The translations under genes were made by a program, and so were the position numbers. Under the pieces are notes generated by a model. The model ran no database searches and was not told where the DNA came from. It worked only from the letters and a program-made list of their open reading frames with translations. A stretch of 64,000 bases of DNA from positions 124,001 through 188,000 of the forward strand of contig CACJMB010000001.1 in the NCBI GenBank assembly GCA_902594405.1, read 5' to 3'. The DNA comes from an uncultured Pelagibacteraceae bacterium. GTDB taxonomy: Bacteria > Pseudomonadota > Alphaproteobacteria > Pelagibacterales > Pelagibacteraceae. Position 1 is the stretch's first letter. The number at the start of each line of letters is the position of its first letter. This document shows, piece after piece, positions 29,652 to 41,705 of this stretch.

Positions 29652-30167
29652 ATGAATAATAAAATAGATCAAGTTCCTGAGGAATTTAAACAACTTGCAG
29701 AAGATTTTAGCAAGAATGGTTTTATAACTACATCACTTGATAATTTAATTAACTGGTCAAGATCAGGATCACTTCATTGGATGACTTTTGGTTTAGCTTG
29801 TTGTGCTGTTGAAATGATGCAAACAGCTATGCCGAGATATGATTTAGAAAGATTTGGAGCAGCTCCAAGAGGTTCGCCAAGACAATCAGACGTTATGATA
29901 GTTGCAGGAACTTTAACAAATAAAATGGCGCCAGCTTTAAGAAAAGTTTATGATCAGATGCCTGAACCAAGATATGTGATTTCAATGGGTAGTTGCGCAA
30001 ATGGGGGGGGATATTACCATTATTCATATTCAGTTGTTAGGGGTTGTGATCGAATTGTTCCTGTAGATGTTTATGTACCAGGATGTCCTCCATCAGCAGA
30101 GGCATTGTTATATGGAATACTGCAACTACAAAAAAAAATTAGAAAAAAAGGATCTCTTATCAGATAG
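29652..30167 (+). CDS. nuoB: NADH-quinone oxidoreductase subunit B
   Basis: [10 protein letters not shown]...[19 protein letters not shown]...[15 protein letters not shown]. Confidence 0.98.
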   Translation: MNNKIDQVPEEFKQLAEDFSKNGFITTSLDNLINWSRSGSLHWMTFGLACCAVEMMQTAMPRYDLERFGAAPRGSPRQSDVMIVAGTLTNKMAPALRKVYDQMPEPRYVISMGSCANGGGYYHYSYSVVRGCDRIVPVDVYVPGCPPSAEALLYGILQLQKKIRKKGSLIR

Positions 30168-30169
30168 TT

Positions 30170-30775
30170 ATGAAAAGTTTAGAAGATCTAGAAAAAAAAA
30201 TTAATTCTGAGTTAACTACCAAAATTAACAGTACGGAAATTAAACATAACCAAATTTATATTGAAACAGATAAAGAAGATATTATTGATGTAGCTATATT
30301 CTTAAAAACAAATCAAGATACTAAATTTAGGCAATTAATAGATATAACTGTTGTTGATTACCCAGAACAAAATCAAAGGTTTGAAGTAGTATACTTGTTT
30401 TTAAGTCATGAATTTAATCAAAGATTGATTGTAAAATATTCAATTGCTGAAAATGAAGTTATTCCATCATTAACTAGCATTTTTCCATCAGCAAACTGGA
30501 TGGAGAGAGAAGTGTTTGATATGTATGGAGTATCTTTCAAGGATCATCCAGATTTAAGAAGAATACTAACTGATTATGGATTTGAAGGTCACCCATTAAG
30601 AAAAGATTTTCCGTTAACGGGTCACTCAGAAGTTAGATATAGCGAAGATCAAAAAAAAGTAATTAGTGAACCAGTAAAGCTAGAACAAAATTATAGAAAT
30701 TTCGATTACGAAAGTCCTTGGGAAGGAACAAAATACATTAAAGAAGAAATTCAAAATAATGACAAAAAAAATTAA
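30170..30775 (+). CDS. nuoC: NADH-quinone oxidoreductase subunit C
   Basis: [45 protein letters not shown]. Confidence 0.97.
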   Translation: MKSLEDLEKKINSELTTKINSTEIKHNQIYIETDKEDIIDVAIFLKTNQDTKFRQLIDITVVDYPEQNQRFEVVYLFLSHEFNQRLIVKYSIAENEVIPSLTSIFPSANWMEREVFDMYGVSFKDHPDLRRILTDYGFEGHPLRKDFPLTGHSEVRYSEDQKKVISEPVKLEQNYRNFDYESPWEGTKYIKEEIQNNDKKN

Positions 30776-31934
30776 AAATTTAAACTTAAATTTTGGCCCT
30801 CAGCATCCTGCGGCTCATGGTGTTCTTAGATTAATTCTAGAGCTTGATGGAGAGGTGGTGGAGAAGGCAGATCCACACATTGGTTTGCTTCATAGAGGAA
30901 CAGAAAAGCTTATTGAAAACAAAACCTATATGCAGGCAGTTCCTTATTTTGATCGTTTAGATTATGTAGCTCCAATGAATCAGGAGCATGCTTTCGCACT
31001 AGCTGTTGAAAAAATACTTAAAATAGATGTACCAATTAGAGCGCAATACATAAGAGTTATATTTTGTGAGATTGGAAGAATCTTGAGTCATATTTTAAAC
31101 GTTACGACTCAAGCTCTTGATGTTGGAGCATTAACACCTTCTCTTTGGGGCTTTGAAGAAAGAGAAACGTTAATGACATTTTATGAGAGAGCTTCAGGAT
31201 CAAGACTTCATGCAAATTATTTTAGAGCAGGAGGCGTTCATCAAGATTTGCCAAAAGGTTTAGAAGAAGATATTGCAAAATTTTGTGAAACGTTTCCAAA
31301 AATAATTAACGATTTAGAAAGTTTGTTAACTGATAATAGAATTTTTAAACAAAGAAATGTAGATATAGGGGTAGTCACAAAAGAAGATGCCTTAGATTAT
31401 TCTTTTTCAGGAGTTATGATTAGAGGCTCTGGTGTTCCATGGGATTTAAGAAAATCTCAACCTTATGATTGCTATGAAAGTTTAGACTTTAAAATTCCTG
31501 TTGGAAAAAACGGAGATTGTTACGATAGATATTTATGCAGAATTGAAGAAATGAAAGAAAGTGTTTCAATTATCAAACAATGTCTAGCTAAAATGGAAAA
31601 GGGTCCAATTAAATCATTAGATGGTAAGATTAGCCCTCCACCTAAGGCAGAAATCAAACAATCAATGGAAGCTTTAATACATCATTTTAAACTTTTTACG
31701 GAAGGTTATAGGGTACCAAAAGATGAAATTTATACTGCTGTTGAAGCGCCAAAAGGAGAATTTGGTGTTTATTTAATTTCTGATGGATCAAGCAAACCTT
31801 ACAAATGTAAAATAAGAGCACCGGGATTTTCACATTTACAATCAATGGATTATCTAATCAAAGGTCACATGCTAGCTGATGTTCCTGCAGTATTAGGCTC
31901 TTTAGATATCGTTTTTGGTGAGGTAGACAGATGA
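30759..31934 (+). CDS. nuoD: NADH-quinone oxidoreductase subunit D
   Basis: [34 protein letters not shown]. Confidence 0.98.
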   Translation: MTKKIKNLNLNFGPQHPAAHGVLRLILELDGEVVEKADPHIGLLHRGTEKLIENKTYMQAVPYFDRLDYVAPMNQEHAFALAVEKILKIDVPIRAQYIRVIFCEIGRILSHILNVTTQALDVGALTPSLWGFEERETLMTFYERASGSRLHANYFRAGGVHQDLPKGLEEDIAKFCETFPKIINDLESLLTDNRIFKQRNVDIGVVTKEDALDYSFSGVMIRGSGVPWDLRKSQPYDCYESLDFKIPVGKNGDCYDRYLCRIEEMKESVSIIKQCLAKMEKGPIKSLDGKISPPPKAEIKQSMEALIHHFKLFTEGYRVPKDEIYTAVEAPKGEFGVYLISDGSSKPYKCKIRAPGFSHLQSMDYLIKGHMLADVPAVLGSLDIVFGEVDR

Positions 31935-32539
31935 GTTTAAGAAGACCAGCAAAAGATCAACCAGAAAGTTTTGAATTTAATGCTTCATCATTAGAAGCAG
32001 CAAATGTTATTGTTGCAAAATACCCTGAGGGTAAACAGCAAAGTGCTGTTATGGCTTTACTTTATATAGCTCAAAAGCAAAATAATAACTGGATACCATT
32101 AGCTGCAATGAAGTACATCGCTAAGTTTTTAGATATGCCTTATATCAAAGTTTATGAAGTAGCCACTTTCTACACAATGTATAATTTGTCGCCTGTTGGC
32201 AAATACTTTGTTCAAGTATGTACTACAACACCTTGTATGATAAGAGGTGCAAATCAATTAGTTCAAGCTTGTAAGGAAAAGATTTCTGAAAACGAGTGTG
32301 AATTATCAGATGACAAAAGCTGTTCTTGGATGGAAGTTGAATGTTTAGGTGCATGTGTAAATGCTCCAATGATGCAAATTAATGATGACTATTATGAAGA
32401 TTTAGATAAACAAAAAACTTTGGATATTTTAGATAAAATTTTAAATGGAGAAACTCCAAAACCTGGTTCGTACAGAGGAAGAGTAAATAATGAACCAGAA
32501 AATAACAGAAAAACGTTGATAGATTTAAAAAATGCTTAA
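31931..32539 (+). CDS. nuoE: NADH-quinone oxidoreductase subunit E
   Basis: [47 protein letters not shown]. Confidence 0.97.
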   Translation: MSLRRPAKDQPESFEFNASSLEAANVIVAKYPEGKQQSAVMALLYIAQKQNNNWIPLAAMKYIAKFLDMPYIKVYEVATFYTMYNLSPVGKYFVQVCTTTPCMIRGANQLVQACKEKISENECELSDDKSCSWMEVECLGACVNAPMMQINDDYYEDLDKQKTLDILDKILNGETPKPGSYRGRVNNEPENNRKTLIDLKNA

Positions 32540-33863
32540 AGATCAAGATAGAATTTTTCAAAATTTATACAATGATAAAGGCTCAGATGTATCCTCATCA
32601 CAAGAGAGAGGTGATTGGGTAAATACAAAAGAAATTACAGATAAAGGAAGAGACTGGATAATTAATGAAATCAAAGAATCTCAATTAAGAGGTCGAGGTG
32701 GAGCAGGATTTCCGACAGGTTTAAAATGGTCATTTGCACCAAAAGAAGTTGGGTCTAGACCACATTATTTGGTTATTAATGGTGATGAATCTGAACCAGG
32801 AACTTGCAAAGATAGAGATATTCTAAGATTTGAACCTCATAAATTAATAGAAGGTTGTTTAATTGCATCTTATGCAGTGCAAGCTCATGTTTGTTATATT
32901 TATATAAGAGGAGAATATTTTGTTGATGGTCAAAAGCTTCAGGCTGCAATAGATGAAGCTTATAAAAAAAATCTAATAGGTAAAAATGCAGCAGGTACTG
33001 GATGGGATTTAGATATTTATATACATTATGGAGCTGGCGCATATATCTGTGGCGAAGAGACTGCATTGCTTGAAAGTTTAGAAGGTAAAAAAGGCCAACC
33101 TAGATTAAAACCACCTTTCCCAGCTTTGATAGGTCTATATGGATGTCCTACAATAATTAATAATGTTGAGACAATTGCAGTTGTTCCAACTATTTTAAGA
33201 AGAGGAGCCAAGTGGTTTGCTTCTTTAGGTAGAGAAAAAAATACTGGAACCAAAATTTTCTGTATTTCAGGAAATGTAAATAATCCATGTAATGTTGAGG
33301 AAGAAATGAGCATTCCTTTGAAAGAACTAATCGAAGTACATGCTGGTGGAGTAATTGGTGGTTGGGAAAATTTACAAGCTGTAATTCCTGGAGGTTCTTC
33401 AATGCCGTTAATACCTAAAGAAAAATGTGAAACTTTAAAAATGGACTTTGATGCTTGTGTTGAAGAAAAAAGTGGACTTGGCACAGCAGGTATAGTCGTA
33501 ATTAATAAAGATCAAGACATAATTAAATGTATGGCAAGGATCGCAAGATTTTACAAACATGAGAGTTGTGGCCAATGTACACCTTGTAGGGAAGGTTCTG
33601 GTTGGATGTGGAGAATGCTTGAGAGAATGGCAAAAGGGGATGCAACGAAGGATGAAGTAGATATGTTAGGTGATGTTACAAATCAAATTGCAGGACATAC
33701 TATTTGTGCTTTTGGAGAAGGTTCATCATGGCCAGTTCAAGGATTGCTTAGACATTTTAAAAAAGAAATTGAGAAAAGAAACAATTTGGATCCTATTGTT
33801 CAAAAGAAAAATAATATTCCATATTTAGTAGATCAACATTTATTGGATAAAAAAAATGCTTAA
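32532..33863 (+). CDS. nuoF: NADH-quinone oxidoreductase subunit F
   Basis: [35 protein letters not shown]. Confidence 0.98.
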   Translation: MLKDQDRIFQNLYNDKGSDVSSSQERGDWVNTKEITDKGRDWIINEIKESQLRGRGGAGFPTGLKWSFAPKEVGSRPHYLVINGDESEPGTCKDRDILRFEPHKLIEGCLIASYAVQAHVCYIYIRGEYFVDGQKLQAAIDEAYKKNLIGKNAAGTGWDLDIYIHYGAGAYICGEETALLESLEGKKGQPRLKPPFPALIGLYGCPTIINNVETIAVVPTILRRGAKWFASLGREKNTGTKIFCISGNVNNPCNVEEEMSIPLKELIEVHAGGVIGGWENLQAVIPGGSSMPLIPKEKCETLKMDFDACVEEKSGLGTAGIVVINKDQDIIKCMARIARFYKHESCGQCTPCREGSGWMWRMLERMAKGDATKDEVDMLGDVTNQIAGHTICAFGEGSSWPVQGLLRHFKKEIEKRNNLDPIVQKKNNIPYLVDQHLLDKKNA

Positions 33864-35883
33864 ATTAAAAGTAAATGAAATCGAAGTTGAAGTTGAAGAA
33901 GGTTTAACTGTTCTTCAAGCTTGTGAAAAAGCTGGAGTTGAAATACCACGATTTTGTTATCACGAAAAATTATCTATAGCAGGTAATTGCAGAATGTGTT
34001 TAGTTGAAATGGAAAAATCTCCTAAACCAATTGCTTCATGCGCTATGCCAGCTGCTGAAGGCATGAATATTAAAACAAATACTGCTTTAGTAGAAAAAGC
34101 CCGTAAGGGAGTGATGGAATTTTTATTAGCTAACCATCCCCTAGATTGTCCAGTATGTGACCAAGGCGGTGAATGCGATCTTCAAGACCAATCGATGTAC
34201 TATGGAGTAGACAAATCAAGATTTAAAGAAAATAAAAGAGCTGTTCCTGAAAAAAATATGGGACCATTGATTAAAACTCAAATGACAAGATGCATTCACT
34301 GTACAAGATGTGTGAGATTTGCAACGGAAGTTGCTGGAGTTCCAGAGCTTGGTGCTATTGGAAGAGGTGAAGATATGCAAATTACAACTTATCTAGAGCA
34401 ATCAATGCAATCTGAATTGTCTGCTAACGTTGTAGATTTATGTCCGGTAGGAGCCCTAACATCAAAACCTTATGTATTTGAGGCTAGACCATGGGAATTA
34501 AAGAAAACAGAAACAATTGATGTAATGGATGCAATTGGATCAAATGTAAGAGTAGATACATATGATTGGGAAGTCAAAAGAGTACTTCCAATTATAAACG
34601 AAGATATTAATGAGGAATGGATCTCAGACAAAACAAGATATGCTTGTGATGGTCTTCTACATCAAAGATTAGACTCTCCATTTATCAAATACAACGGTAA
34701 GTTTGAAAAGGCATCATGGAATGAAGTGTACAAAATAATTAAATCTAAATTTGAAAACACATCAAAAGATAAAATATGTGGTTTTGTTGGTGATTTAACT
34801 AACATGGAGACTGGTTACATTTTTAAAGAATTTTTTGATCGAACAATTGATACTAAAAATTACGAGTCAAGGTCTGATAACAGATTTATAAATACATCAA
34901 AAAGAGAAAATTATTTATTCAATTCTTCAATAAACGGCATTGAAGAAGCAGATTTAATTTTTATAGCAGGTTCAAACCCAAGATATGAAGCAACTATTTT
35001 AAATGCTAGAATTAGAAAAGCTTACTTAAACAACAACACAAAAATAATTTCACTTAATGATGTTGGTGATTTAACTTATCCTTATCAAAGTTTAGATGGT
35101 CAAACTCAAACTTTAAATAATATTCTTGAAGGAAATCATGACATATCTAAAGAAATTATTAATTCAAAAAAACCAATAATCATTATTGGTGAATCTCTGC
35201 TTAGATTAAAGTCTTCAGAATTTTTGTTTAATAAAATAAAAGAATATTTATCAAAAAATAATAAAATTTCAGATGAGTGGAATTCATTAAATATTTTATC
35301 AACTGATGCAGCAACAGTAGGAAATATTGATCTTGGAATAATTAATAATGAAAATAATTTAATAAGTGATTTAAAAGAACATAAATTTGATATTGTTTAT
35401 CTTGTAGGTCAAGACAATTTAGAATTTGATAAAAAAGATGAATTCATAATTTATCAAGGTAGTCATGGTGACAAAGGTGCTGAATCTGCTGATATTATTT
35501 TACCAGGCGCTGCTTATACTGAACAAGATGGATACTTTACTAATTTAGAAGGAAAAATTCAAAAAGCCTATAAAGCATCATATCCTCCAGGTGAAGCAAA
35601 AGAAGATTGGCAAATAATTAATGAACTGGCTGAATTTATGAATAACAGAAAATTATTTAATGACAAAGATGAATTAGAAAGCAGCATGTTTAATAATTTA
35701 AATTTACAAAAGGAAAAACAAGTAAATGAAATTAATAATTCCACTAATGAGTTTCAAAATGAAACTTTAACAATCAAAGTAAAAGATTATTTTTTTTCAA
35801 ATGTTATTGCTAGATCTTCAAAAACGATGGTTGAATGTAATAACTCTAAATTAAATCTAAAATCAACAGGTACAGAAGGTTAA
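33856..35883 (+). CDS. nuoG: NADH-quinone oxidoreductase subunit G
   Basis: ferredoxin-type N terminus, [16 protein letters not shown], molybdopterin-oxidoreductase-like C-terminal region. Confidence 0.97.
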   Translation: MLKLKVNEIEVEVEEGLTVLQACEKAGVEIPRFCYHEKLSIAGNCRMCLVEMEKSPKPIASCAMPAAEGMNIKTNTALVEKARKGVMEFLLANHPLDCPVCDQGGECDLQDQSMYYGVDKSRFKENKRAVPEKNMGPLIKTQMTRCIHCTRCVRFATEVAGVPELGAIGRGEDMQITTYLEQSMQSELSANVVDLCPVGALTSKPYVFEARPWELKKTETIDVMDAIGSNVRVDTYDWEVKRVLPIINEDINEEWISDKTRYACDGLLHQRLDSPFIKYNGKFEKASWNEVYKIIKSKFENTSKDKICGFVGDLTNMETGYIFKEFFDRTIDTKNYESRSDNRFINTSKRENYLFNSSINGIEEADLIFIAGSNPRYEATILNARIRKAYLNNNTKIISLNDVGDLTYPYQSLDGQTQTLNNILEGNHDISKEIINSKKPIIIIGESLLRLKSSEFLFNKIKEYLSKNNKISDEWNSLNILSTDAATVGNIDLGIINNENNLISDLKEHKFDIVYLVGQDNLEFDKKDEFIIYQGSHGDKGAESADIILPGAAYTEQDGYFTNLEGKIQKAYKASYPPGEAKEDWQIINELAEFMNNRKLFNDKDELESSMFNNLNLQKEKQVNEINNSTNEFQNETLTIKVKDYFFSNVIARSSKTMVECNNSKLNLKSTGTEG

Positions 35884-35884
35884 T

Positions 35885-36883
35885 ATGGAGTACTTGAGCA
35901 TAGTTTTTCAAGAAGTTTATAAGATTTTATTCTTACTAGTTCCTGTTCTTGTTTCTGTAGCAATGATAGTTTGGCTAGATAGAAGAGTTTGGGCTTTTGT
36001 CCAAAAAAGACAAGGACCCAACGTCGTTGGTCCGTTTGGCTTATTACAATCTTTAGCGGATGCTTTAAAATATATATTCAAAGAAATCATTATTCCATCC
36101 AGCTCAAATAAAGTAATTTTTATATTGGCTCCTATAGTGACTATGACTTTGGCTTTAATCGCTTGGGCTGTAATCCCATTTAGTGCAACTCAAGTTTTGG
36201 CTGATATCAATGTTGGAATTCTTTACTTATTTGCCGTTTCTTCACTGGGTGTTTATGGAATAATTATGGGTGGATGGGCATCAAATTCCAAGTATCCTTT
36301 TCTTGGAGCAATTCGTTCTGCTGCTCAAATGGTATCTTATGAAGTTTCAATTGGCGTAATAATTATCAATGTTTTACTCTGTGTTGGTTCATTGAATTTA
36401 AACGACATCGTGATTGCTCAACAAAATATGTGGTTTGTAATTCCATTATTTCCAATGTTTGTAATATTCTTTATTTCCGCTTTAGCTGAAACCAACAGAC
36501 CTCCTTTTGATTTACCAGAAGCTGAAGCTGAATTGGTTGCTGGTTATCAAACAGAATATTCAGGAATGATGTATGCAATGTTTTGGTTAGGTGAGTATGC
36601 AAATATTTTATTAATGTGTGCAATGGGAGCAATATTATTTTTAGGTGGTTGGATGTCCCCAATTGATGTTTATCCATTTACATTAATTCCAGGTGCAATT
36701 TGGTTAATATTAAAAATTCTTCTTTTATTCATCCTTTTTGCTTTAGTTAAGGCCATAGTACCTAGATACAGATATGATCAGTTAATGAGACTAGGTTGGA
36801 AAGTTTTTCTTCCTCTTTCTTTAACTTGGGTGGTATTAACGGCTAGCTATTTATTTTATTTTAAACTTTTACCAGTGAATTAA
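35885..36883 (+). CDS. nuoH: NADH-quinone oxidoreductase subunit H
   Basis: [50 protein letters not shown]. Confidence 0.98.
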   Translation: MEYLSIVFQEVYKILFLLVPVLVSVAMIVWLDRRVWAFVQKRQGPNVVGPFGLLQSLADALKYIFKEIIIPSSSNKVIFILAPIVTMTLALIAWAVIPFSATQVLADINVGILYLFAVSSLGVYGIIMGGWASNSKYPFLGAIRSAAQMVSYEVSIGVIIINVLLCVGSLNLNDIVIAQQNMWFVIPLFPMFVIFFISALAETNRPPFDLPEAEAELVAGYQTEYSGMMYAMFWLGEYANILLMCAMGAILFLGGWMSPIDVYPFTLIPGAIWLILKILLLFILFALVKAIVPRYRYDQLMRLGWKVFLPLSLTWVVLTASYLFYFKLLPVN

Positions 36884-36885
36884 TT

Positions 36886-37371
36886 ATGAACATTTCAAGA
36901 TTCTTTAAAACAATATTAATGACAGATTTCATTGGTGGTTTATTTATTGCTATTAAAGAATTATTCAAATCAAAAAAAACAATTAATTACCCTTTTGAAA
37001 AAGGTAAAATAAGTCCTCGTTTTAGAGGAGAACATGCTTTGAGAAGGTATCCAAACGGAGAAGAAAGATGTATCGCTTGTAAATTATGTGAAGCAGTATG
37101 TCCAGCTCAGGCAATAACAATCGAGTCAGCTGAAAGAGAAGACGGAAGTAGAAAAACAACTCGTTATGATATCGATATGATGAAGTGTATTTATTGTGGT
37201 TTGTGTGAGGAGGCTTGTCCGGTAGATGCAATAGTACAAGGTCCAAATTTTGAATTTTCTACAGAAACAAGAGAAGAACTTTATTATACAAAAGAAAAAT
37301 TATTAGATAATGGAGATAGATGGGAGAATGTTTTGGAGGCAAATATTAAAGCTGACAATATCCATAGATAA
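36886..37371 (+). CDS. nuoI: NADH-quinone oxidoreductase subunit I
   Basis: two 4Fe-4S motifs [12 protein letters not shown] and [12 protein letters not shown]. Confidence 0.97.
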   Translation: MNISRFFKTILMTDFIGGLFIAIKELFKSKKTINYPFEKGKISPRFRGEHALRRYPNGEERCIACKLCEAVCPAQAITIESAEREDGSRKTTRYDIDMMKCIYCGLCEEACPVDAIVQGPNFEFSTETREELYYTKEKLLDNGDRWENVLEANIKADNIHR

Positions 37372-37373
37372 AA

Positions 37374-38006
37374 ATGATCGCACACGCTATTTTCTTTTAT
37401 ACATTTTCTATAATTGCTGTTGTTTCAGCTATAATGGTAACCGCCTCTAAAAACACCGTTCACTCAGTATTTTTCTTAATTCTTGATTTCATAAGTATAT
37501 CTTGTCTTTTCATAATGATTGGTGCTGAATTTTTGGGAATGATAATGTTAATTGTTTATGTTGGGGCAGTCGCAGTTTTATTTTTGTTTGTAGTTATGAT
37601 GTTAAACGTAGCCCAACAAAAAAACCAATGGTTTGCAGGTGAACAAAGCTCCAGACATATCCCTGTAGGGTTAATTATCAGTACACTTATATTCTTTGAA
37701 ATAATAATAGTAATTGGTGGTTGGAAATATAAACCAGAAATTTTTGATATTAATAATTCAATAGCTCAAACAAGCATTAGCAACACTCACTCATTAGGAC
37801 AGATTTTATATACAGATTATATTCATGTGTTTCAAATAAGTGGAATGATCCTATTAGTAGCTATGGTTGGAGCTATTGTATTAACATTTAGACAAAGATC
37901 AGGTCTTAAAAGACAAAGTTATATCAAGCAAATTTCTAGAGAAAGAGCCGAAGGTGTTGAGGTGCTAGAAGTTCAGAGCAATAAAGGAGTTAAAATAGAT
38001 GATTGA
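37374..38006 (+). CDS. nuoJ: NADH-quinone oxidoreductase subunit J
   Basis: position and [25 protein letters not shown]. Confidence 0.96.
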   Translation: MIAHAIFFYTFSIIAVVSAIMVTASKNTVHSVFFLILDFISISCLFIMIGAEFLGMIMLIVYVGAVAVLFLFVVMMLNVAQQKNQWFAGEQSSRHIPVGLIISTLIFFEIIIVIGGWKYKPEIFDINNSIAQTSISNTHSLGQILYTDYIHVFQISGMILLVAMVGAIVLTFRQRSGLKRQSYIKQISRERAEGVEVLEVQSNKGVKIDD

Positions 38007-38310
38007 TATAGGTTTAGGACATTATTTGACTTTAGGCGCTGTTATTTTTTCAATTGGAGTAATTGGTATTTTTCTTAATAGAAAAAACATCATTGTTATA
38101 TTAATGAGTATTGAATTGATATTGCTTGCTGTAAATATAAATTTAGTGGCTTTTTCTATTTACTTGGGAGATTTGGCTGGACAAGTCTTTACTTTATTTA
38201 TTCTCACAGTTGCAGCCGCAGAAGCAGCAATAGGATTAGCAATCATTGTCGTGTATTTCAGAAACTCTGGAACAATACGAGTTGAAGAAATAGACAAGTT
38301 AAAAGGATAA
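37999..38310 (+). CDS. nuoK: NADH-quinone oxidoreductase subunit K
   Basis: [17 protein letters not shown]...[14 protein letters not shown]. Confidence 0.97.
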   Translation: MIDIGLGHYLTLGAVIFSIGVIGIFLNRKNIIVILMSIELILLAVNINLVAFSIYLGDLAGQVFTLFILTVAAAEAAIGLAIIVVYFRNSGTIRVEEIDKLKG

Positions 38311-38312
38311 TC

Positions 38313-40223
38313 ATGGAGCTATCAATTATATTTCTTCCTCTTATTGCTTCAATTATCTCTGGTTTTTTTGGAAGATATATCGGTGATAGAAATTCTGAGA
38401 TAGTAACAAGTGTTCTAGTTTCAATTTCTGCACTCTTATCAATTCATGTTCTTTATCAAGTAATTGTAAATCAATATGAGGAAAATATTGTTATAGCTAC
38501 CTGGATAAGCTCAGGTTCACTTGATGTAAATTGGTCAATGTTAATTGATCCTTTATCAGCAGTAATGTTAGTAGTTGTAACTTCCGTATCTGCTTTAGTG
38601 CATATCTATTCAGTTGGTTACATGTCCCATGATCCTCATAAACCAAGGTTTATGGCTTATTTATCATTATTCACATTTGCAATGTTGATGCTAGTAACAT
38701 CAGACAATTTTATTCAACTATTTTTTGGTTGGGAAGGTGTTGGTCTTTGTTCTTACTTCCTAATTGGTTTTTGGTTTAAAAAAGAAAGTGCAAATGCCGC
38801 AGCCATAAAAGCATTTGTTGTAAACAGAGTAGGTGACTTTGGCTTTGCTTTAGGTATTTTTTTAATATTCTATTTATTTGGAACAGTTAATTACTCGGAA
38901 GTTTTTCAACAAATTCCTACAGTTGTAGATAAAAATTTATCCTTTTTAGGTTTTGAAGTTAAAGCAATAGATTTAGTTTGTTTGCTTTTATTTATAGGGG
39001 CAATGGGTAAATCTGCACAGATATTATTACATACTTGGCTACCTGATGCTATGGAAGGTCCAACCCCAGTTTCTGCATTGATTCACGCAGCAACGATGGT
39101 AACAGCTGGTGTTTTCCTAGTAGTAAGATGCTCTCCAATTTATGAATATTCACCATTAATACTAAATTTTATAACTATCGTTGGAATGACTACAGCATTC
39201 TTTGCGGCAACAGTTGCTCTGGTTCAAACAGATATAAAAAAAATTATTGCTTACTCTACGTGTAGCCAACTTGGCTATATGTTTTTTGCAGCTGGAGTAG
39301 GTGCATATAATGTTGCCATGTTTCACTTATTTACTCATGCATTTTTTAAAGCTTTATTATTTTTAGGATCTGGTTCAGTAATCCACGCATTTAAGGATGA
39401 GCAAAATATTAACAACATGGGAGGTGTGTGGAAAAAGCTACCATATACCTATGCTTTAATGATAATAGGAACACTTGCTTTAACTGGTTTTCCATTTTTA
39501 TCAGGATTTTATTCTAAAGACGCAATTATAGAATTTGCGTATTTAAAAGGTAATACGACTGGTTATTATGCAGCTGGGATTGGAATAATTACAGCATTTT
39601 TAACATCTATTTATTCATGGAGATTGATATTTAAAACTTTCCATGGAGATTACAATAATAAAGAGATTAAGATAGAGGAAACACACGAGTCTCCATTAGT
39701 TATGCTTGTTCCATTATTTATTCTTTCAATAGGAGCTGTGTTTGCTGGTTTTCTATTTAAAGGACTATTTATTGGTCATGGTGAGAATTTATTCTGGGCA
39801 GAATCTATTAAGTTTTTAGAGCCTTTGAGTACTGAGCATCCACCTTTATGGTTTTTACTTTTAACACCGTGTTTGGTTTTATTATCTATTCCAATTGCTT
39901 ACTACTTATTTGTTAAGAATAAAGAATTACCTAATTCAATAGCGTCAATGAATAAACCTTTGTATAATTTTTTAGTAAATAAATGGTACTTTGATGAGTT
40001 ATATGATGTGTTATTTATTAAATCTTCAAAAAAAATAGGTTTATTTTTATGGAAATTTTGTGACGGAACCATAATTGATGGTTTCGGTCCCGATGGCATT
40101 TCCTCTTTCATAAAAAAATGTTCAATTAAAGCAACTAAATTTCAAAGTGGTTATATTTATCAATATGCATTTGTAATGTTATTAGGTTTCTCTGCTTTAC
40201 TAACCTTTTTAATAGTTAAATAA
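38313..40223 (+). CDS. nuoL: NADH-quinone oxidoreductase subunit L
   Basis: GWEGVGLCSYFLIGFW, LPDAMEGPTPVSALIHAATMVTAGVFL. Confidence 0.98.
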   Translation: MELSIIFLPLIASIISGFFGRYIGDRNSEIVTSVLVSISALLSIHVLYQVIVNQYEENIVIATWISSGSLDVNWSMLIDPLSAVMLVVVTSVSALVHIYSVGYMSHDPHKPRFMAYLSLFTFAMLMLVTSDNFIQLFFGWEGVGLCSYFLIGFWFKKESANAAAIKAFVVNRVGDFGFALGIFLIFYLFGTVNYSEVFQQIPTVVDKNLSFLGFEVKAIDLVCLLLFIGAMGKSAQILLHTWLPDAMEGPTPVSALIHAATMVTAGVFLVVRCSPIYEYSPLILNFITIVGMTTAFFAATVALVQTDIKKIIAYSTCSQLGYMFFAAGVGAYNVAMFHLFTHAFFKALLFLGSGSVIHAFKDEQNINNMGGVWKKLPYTYALMIIGTLALTGFPFLSGFYSKDAIIEFAYLKGNTTGYYAAGIGIITAFLTSIYSWRLIFKTFHGDYNNKEIKIEETHESPLVMLVPLFILSIGAVFAGFLFKGLFIGHGENLFWAESIKFLEPLSTEHPPLWFLLLTPCLVLLSIPIAYYLFVKNKELPNSIASMNKPLYNFLVNKWYFDELYDVLFIKSSKKIGLFLWKFCDGTIIDGFGPDGISSFIKKCSIKATKFQSGYIYQYAFVMLLGFSALLTFLIVK

Positions 40224-41704
40224 TGAATTTTCCCATTCTTTCATCTTTAATATTATTGCCAACAGTCGGTGCTTTATTTTTATTTTTTACTAAAGATAAA
40301 GAAGGAAATAATTCAACTGCAAAATATGTTGCTTTATTCACGACAATAGTAAATTTTTTAATTTCGATTTATCTGTGGATTTATTTTGACCAATCAACTT
40401 CTAATTTTCAATTTGTAGAAGATAGAACATGGATTGAAGGTTTTATTAATTATAAAGTTGGTGTTGATGGTATTTCAATTTTATTTATTATTTTAACTAC
40501 GTTCATAACTCCGTTATGCATTATATCTGTAAATAATTCCGTCAAAAATAGATTAAGAGATTTTTTAATTGCAATTCTAATCATGGAAAGTTTCATGATT
40601 GGTGTTTTTTGTGCACTTGATTTAGTTGTATTCTATTTATTTTTTGAAGCAGGACTAATTCCGATGTTTTTAATTATTGGAATTTGGGGCGGACCAAAAA
40701 GAGTTTATTCAGCATTTAAATTCTTTTTATATACATTACTAGGTTCTGTTTTAATGTTAGTTGCAATAATTTCTATTTATTGGATTACAGGTACAACAGA
40801 TGTTATTCAGCTTTATGAACTTGGTATTGATGCTAAATATCAAAATCTTTTATGGTTAGCATTTTTCAGCTCTTTTGCAGTTAAAACTCCTATGTGGCCA
40901 GTACATACTTGGTTGCCAGATGCTCACGTTGAAGCTCCAACTGCAGGATCTGTATTGTTAGCAGCGATCTTATTAAAGATGGCAGGTTATGGTTTTATCA
41001 GATTTTCTCTGGGTTTATTTCCTATTGCTTCAGAAGTTTTTACACCTTTAATTTACACTTTGAGTGTTATAGCAATTATATTCACTTCTTTCATTGCTCT
41101 AATGCAGGAGGATATGAAAAAGTTAATTGCTTATTCTTCTGTTGCTCACATGGGATTTGTGACATTAGGAATATTTACTCTTCAGCAACAAGGAATTGAA
41201 GGAAGTATTATTCAAATGATAAGTCATGGTTTAGTTTCAGCTGCACTTTTCTTATGTGTTGGTGTTGTATACGATCGGATGCATTCAAGAATGATCAATT
41301 CGTATGGAGGAATAGTTACAATAATACCCAAATATTCAATTTTATTTATGTTGTTTACATTGGCAGCATTGGGATTACCGGGGACAAGTGGATTTATAGG
41401 AGAATTTTTAATTTTAATGGGTGCTTTTAAGGATAATTTCTTAGTAGCTGTAATTGCTAGTTTAGGAGTAATACTTGGAGCCGCATATATGCTTTGGTTG
41501 TACAAAAGAGTTGTTTTTGGAAAGTTAGTTAACGAAGAACTTAAGAATATGTTTGATTTAAACAGATCGGAATATCTGATTTTATCTTGTCTAGCAGTTC
41601 CAACTTTATTCTTCGGATTTTATCCAGATCCGTTGATAAATACTATAGAAGTTTCTGTGACCGATCTAATTAATATGCATAACACAAATATAGCTAGTAA
41701 ATAA
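40223..41704 (+). CDS. nuoM: NADH-quinone oxidoreductase subunit M
   Basis: FEAGLIPMFLIIGIWGG, HTWLPDAHVEAPTAGSVLLAAILLKMAGYG. Confidence 0.98.
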   Translation: MNFPILSSLILLPTVGALFLFFTKDKEGNNSTAKYVALFTTIVNFLISIYLWIYFDQSTSNFQFVEDRTWIEGFINYKVGVDGISILFIILTTFITPLCIISVNNSVKNRLRDFLIAILIMESFMIGVFCALDLVVFYLFFEAGLIPMFLIIGIWGGPKRVYSAFKFFLYTLLGSVLMLVAIISIYWITGTTDVIQLYELGIDAKYQNLLWLAFFSSFAVKTPMWPVHTWLPDAHVEAPTAGSVLLAAILLKMAGYGFIRFSLGLFPIASEVFTPLIYTLSVIAIIFTSFIALMQEDMKKLIAYSSVAHMGFVTLGIFTLQQQGIEGSIIQMISHGLVSAALFLCVGVVYDRMHSRMINSYGGIVTIIPKYSILFMLFTLAALGLPGTSGFIGEFLILMGAFKDNFLVAVIASLGVILGAAYMLWLYKRVVFGKLVNEELKNMFDLNRSEYLILSCLAVPTLFFGFYPDPLINTIEVSVTDLINMHNTNIASK

Positions 41705-41705
41705 T

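Noticed and set aside
33026-33484. 152-aa antisense ORF inside nuoF
   Set aside because: Shadow ORF of a highly conserved gene; no independent coding signal.
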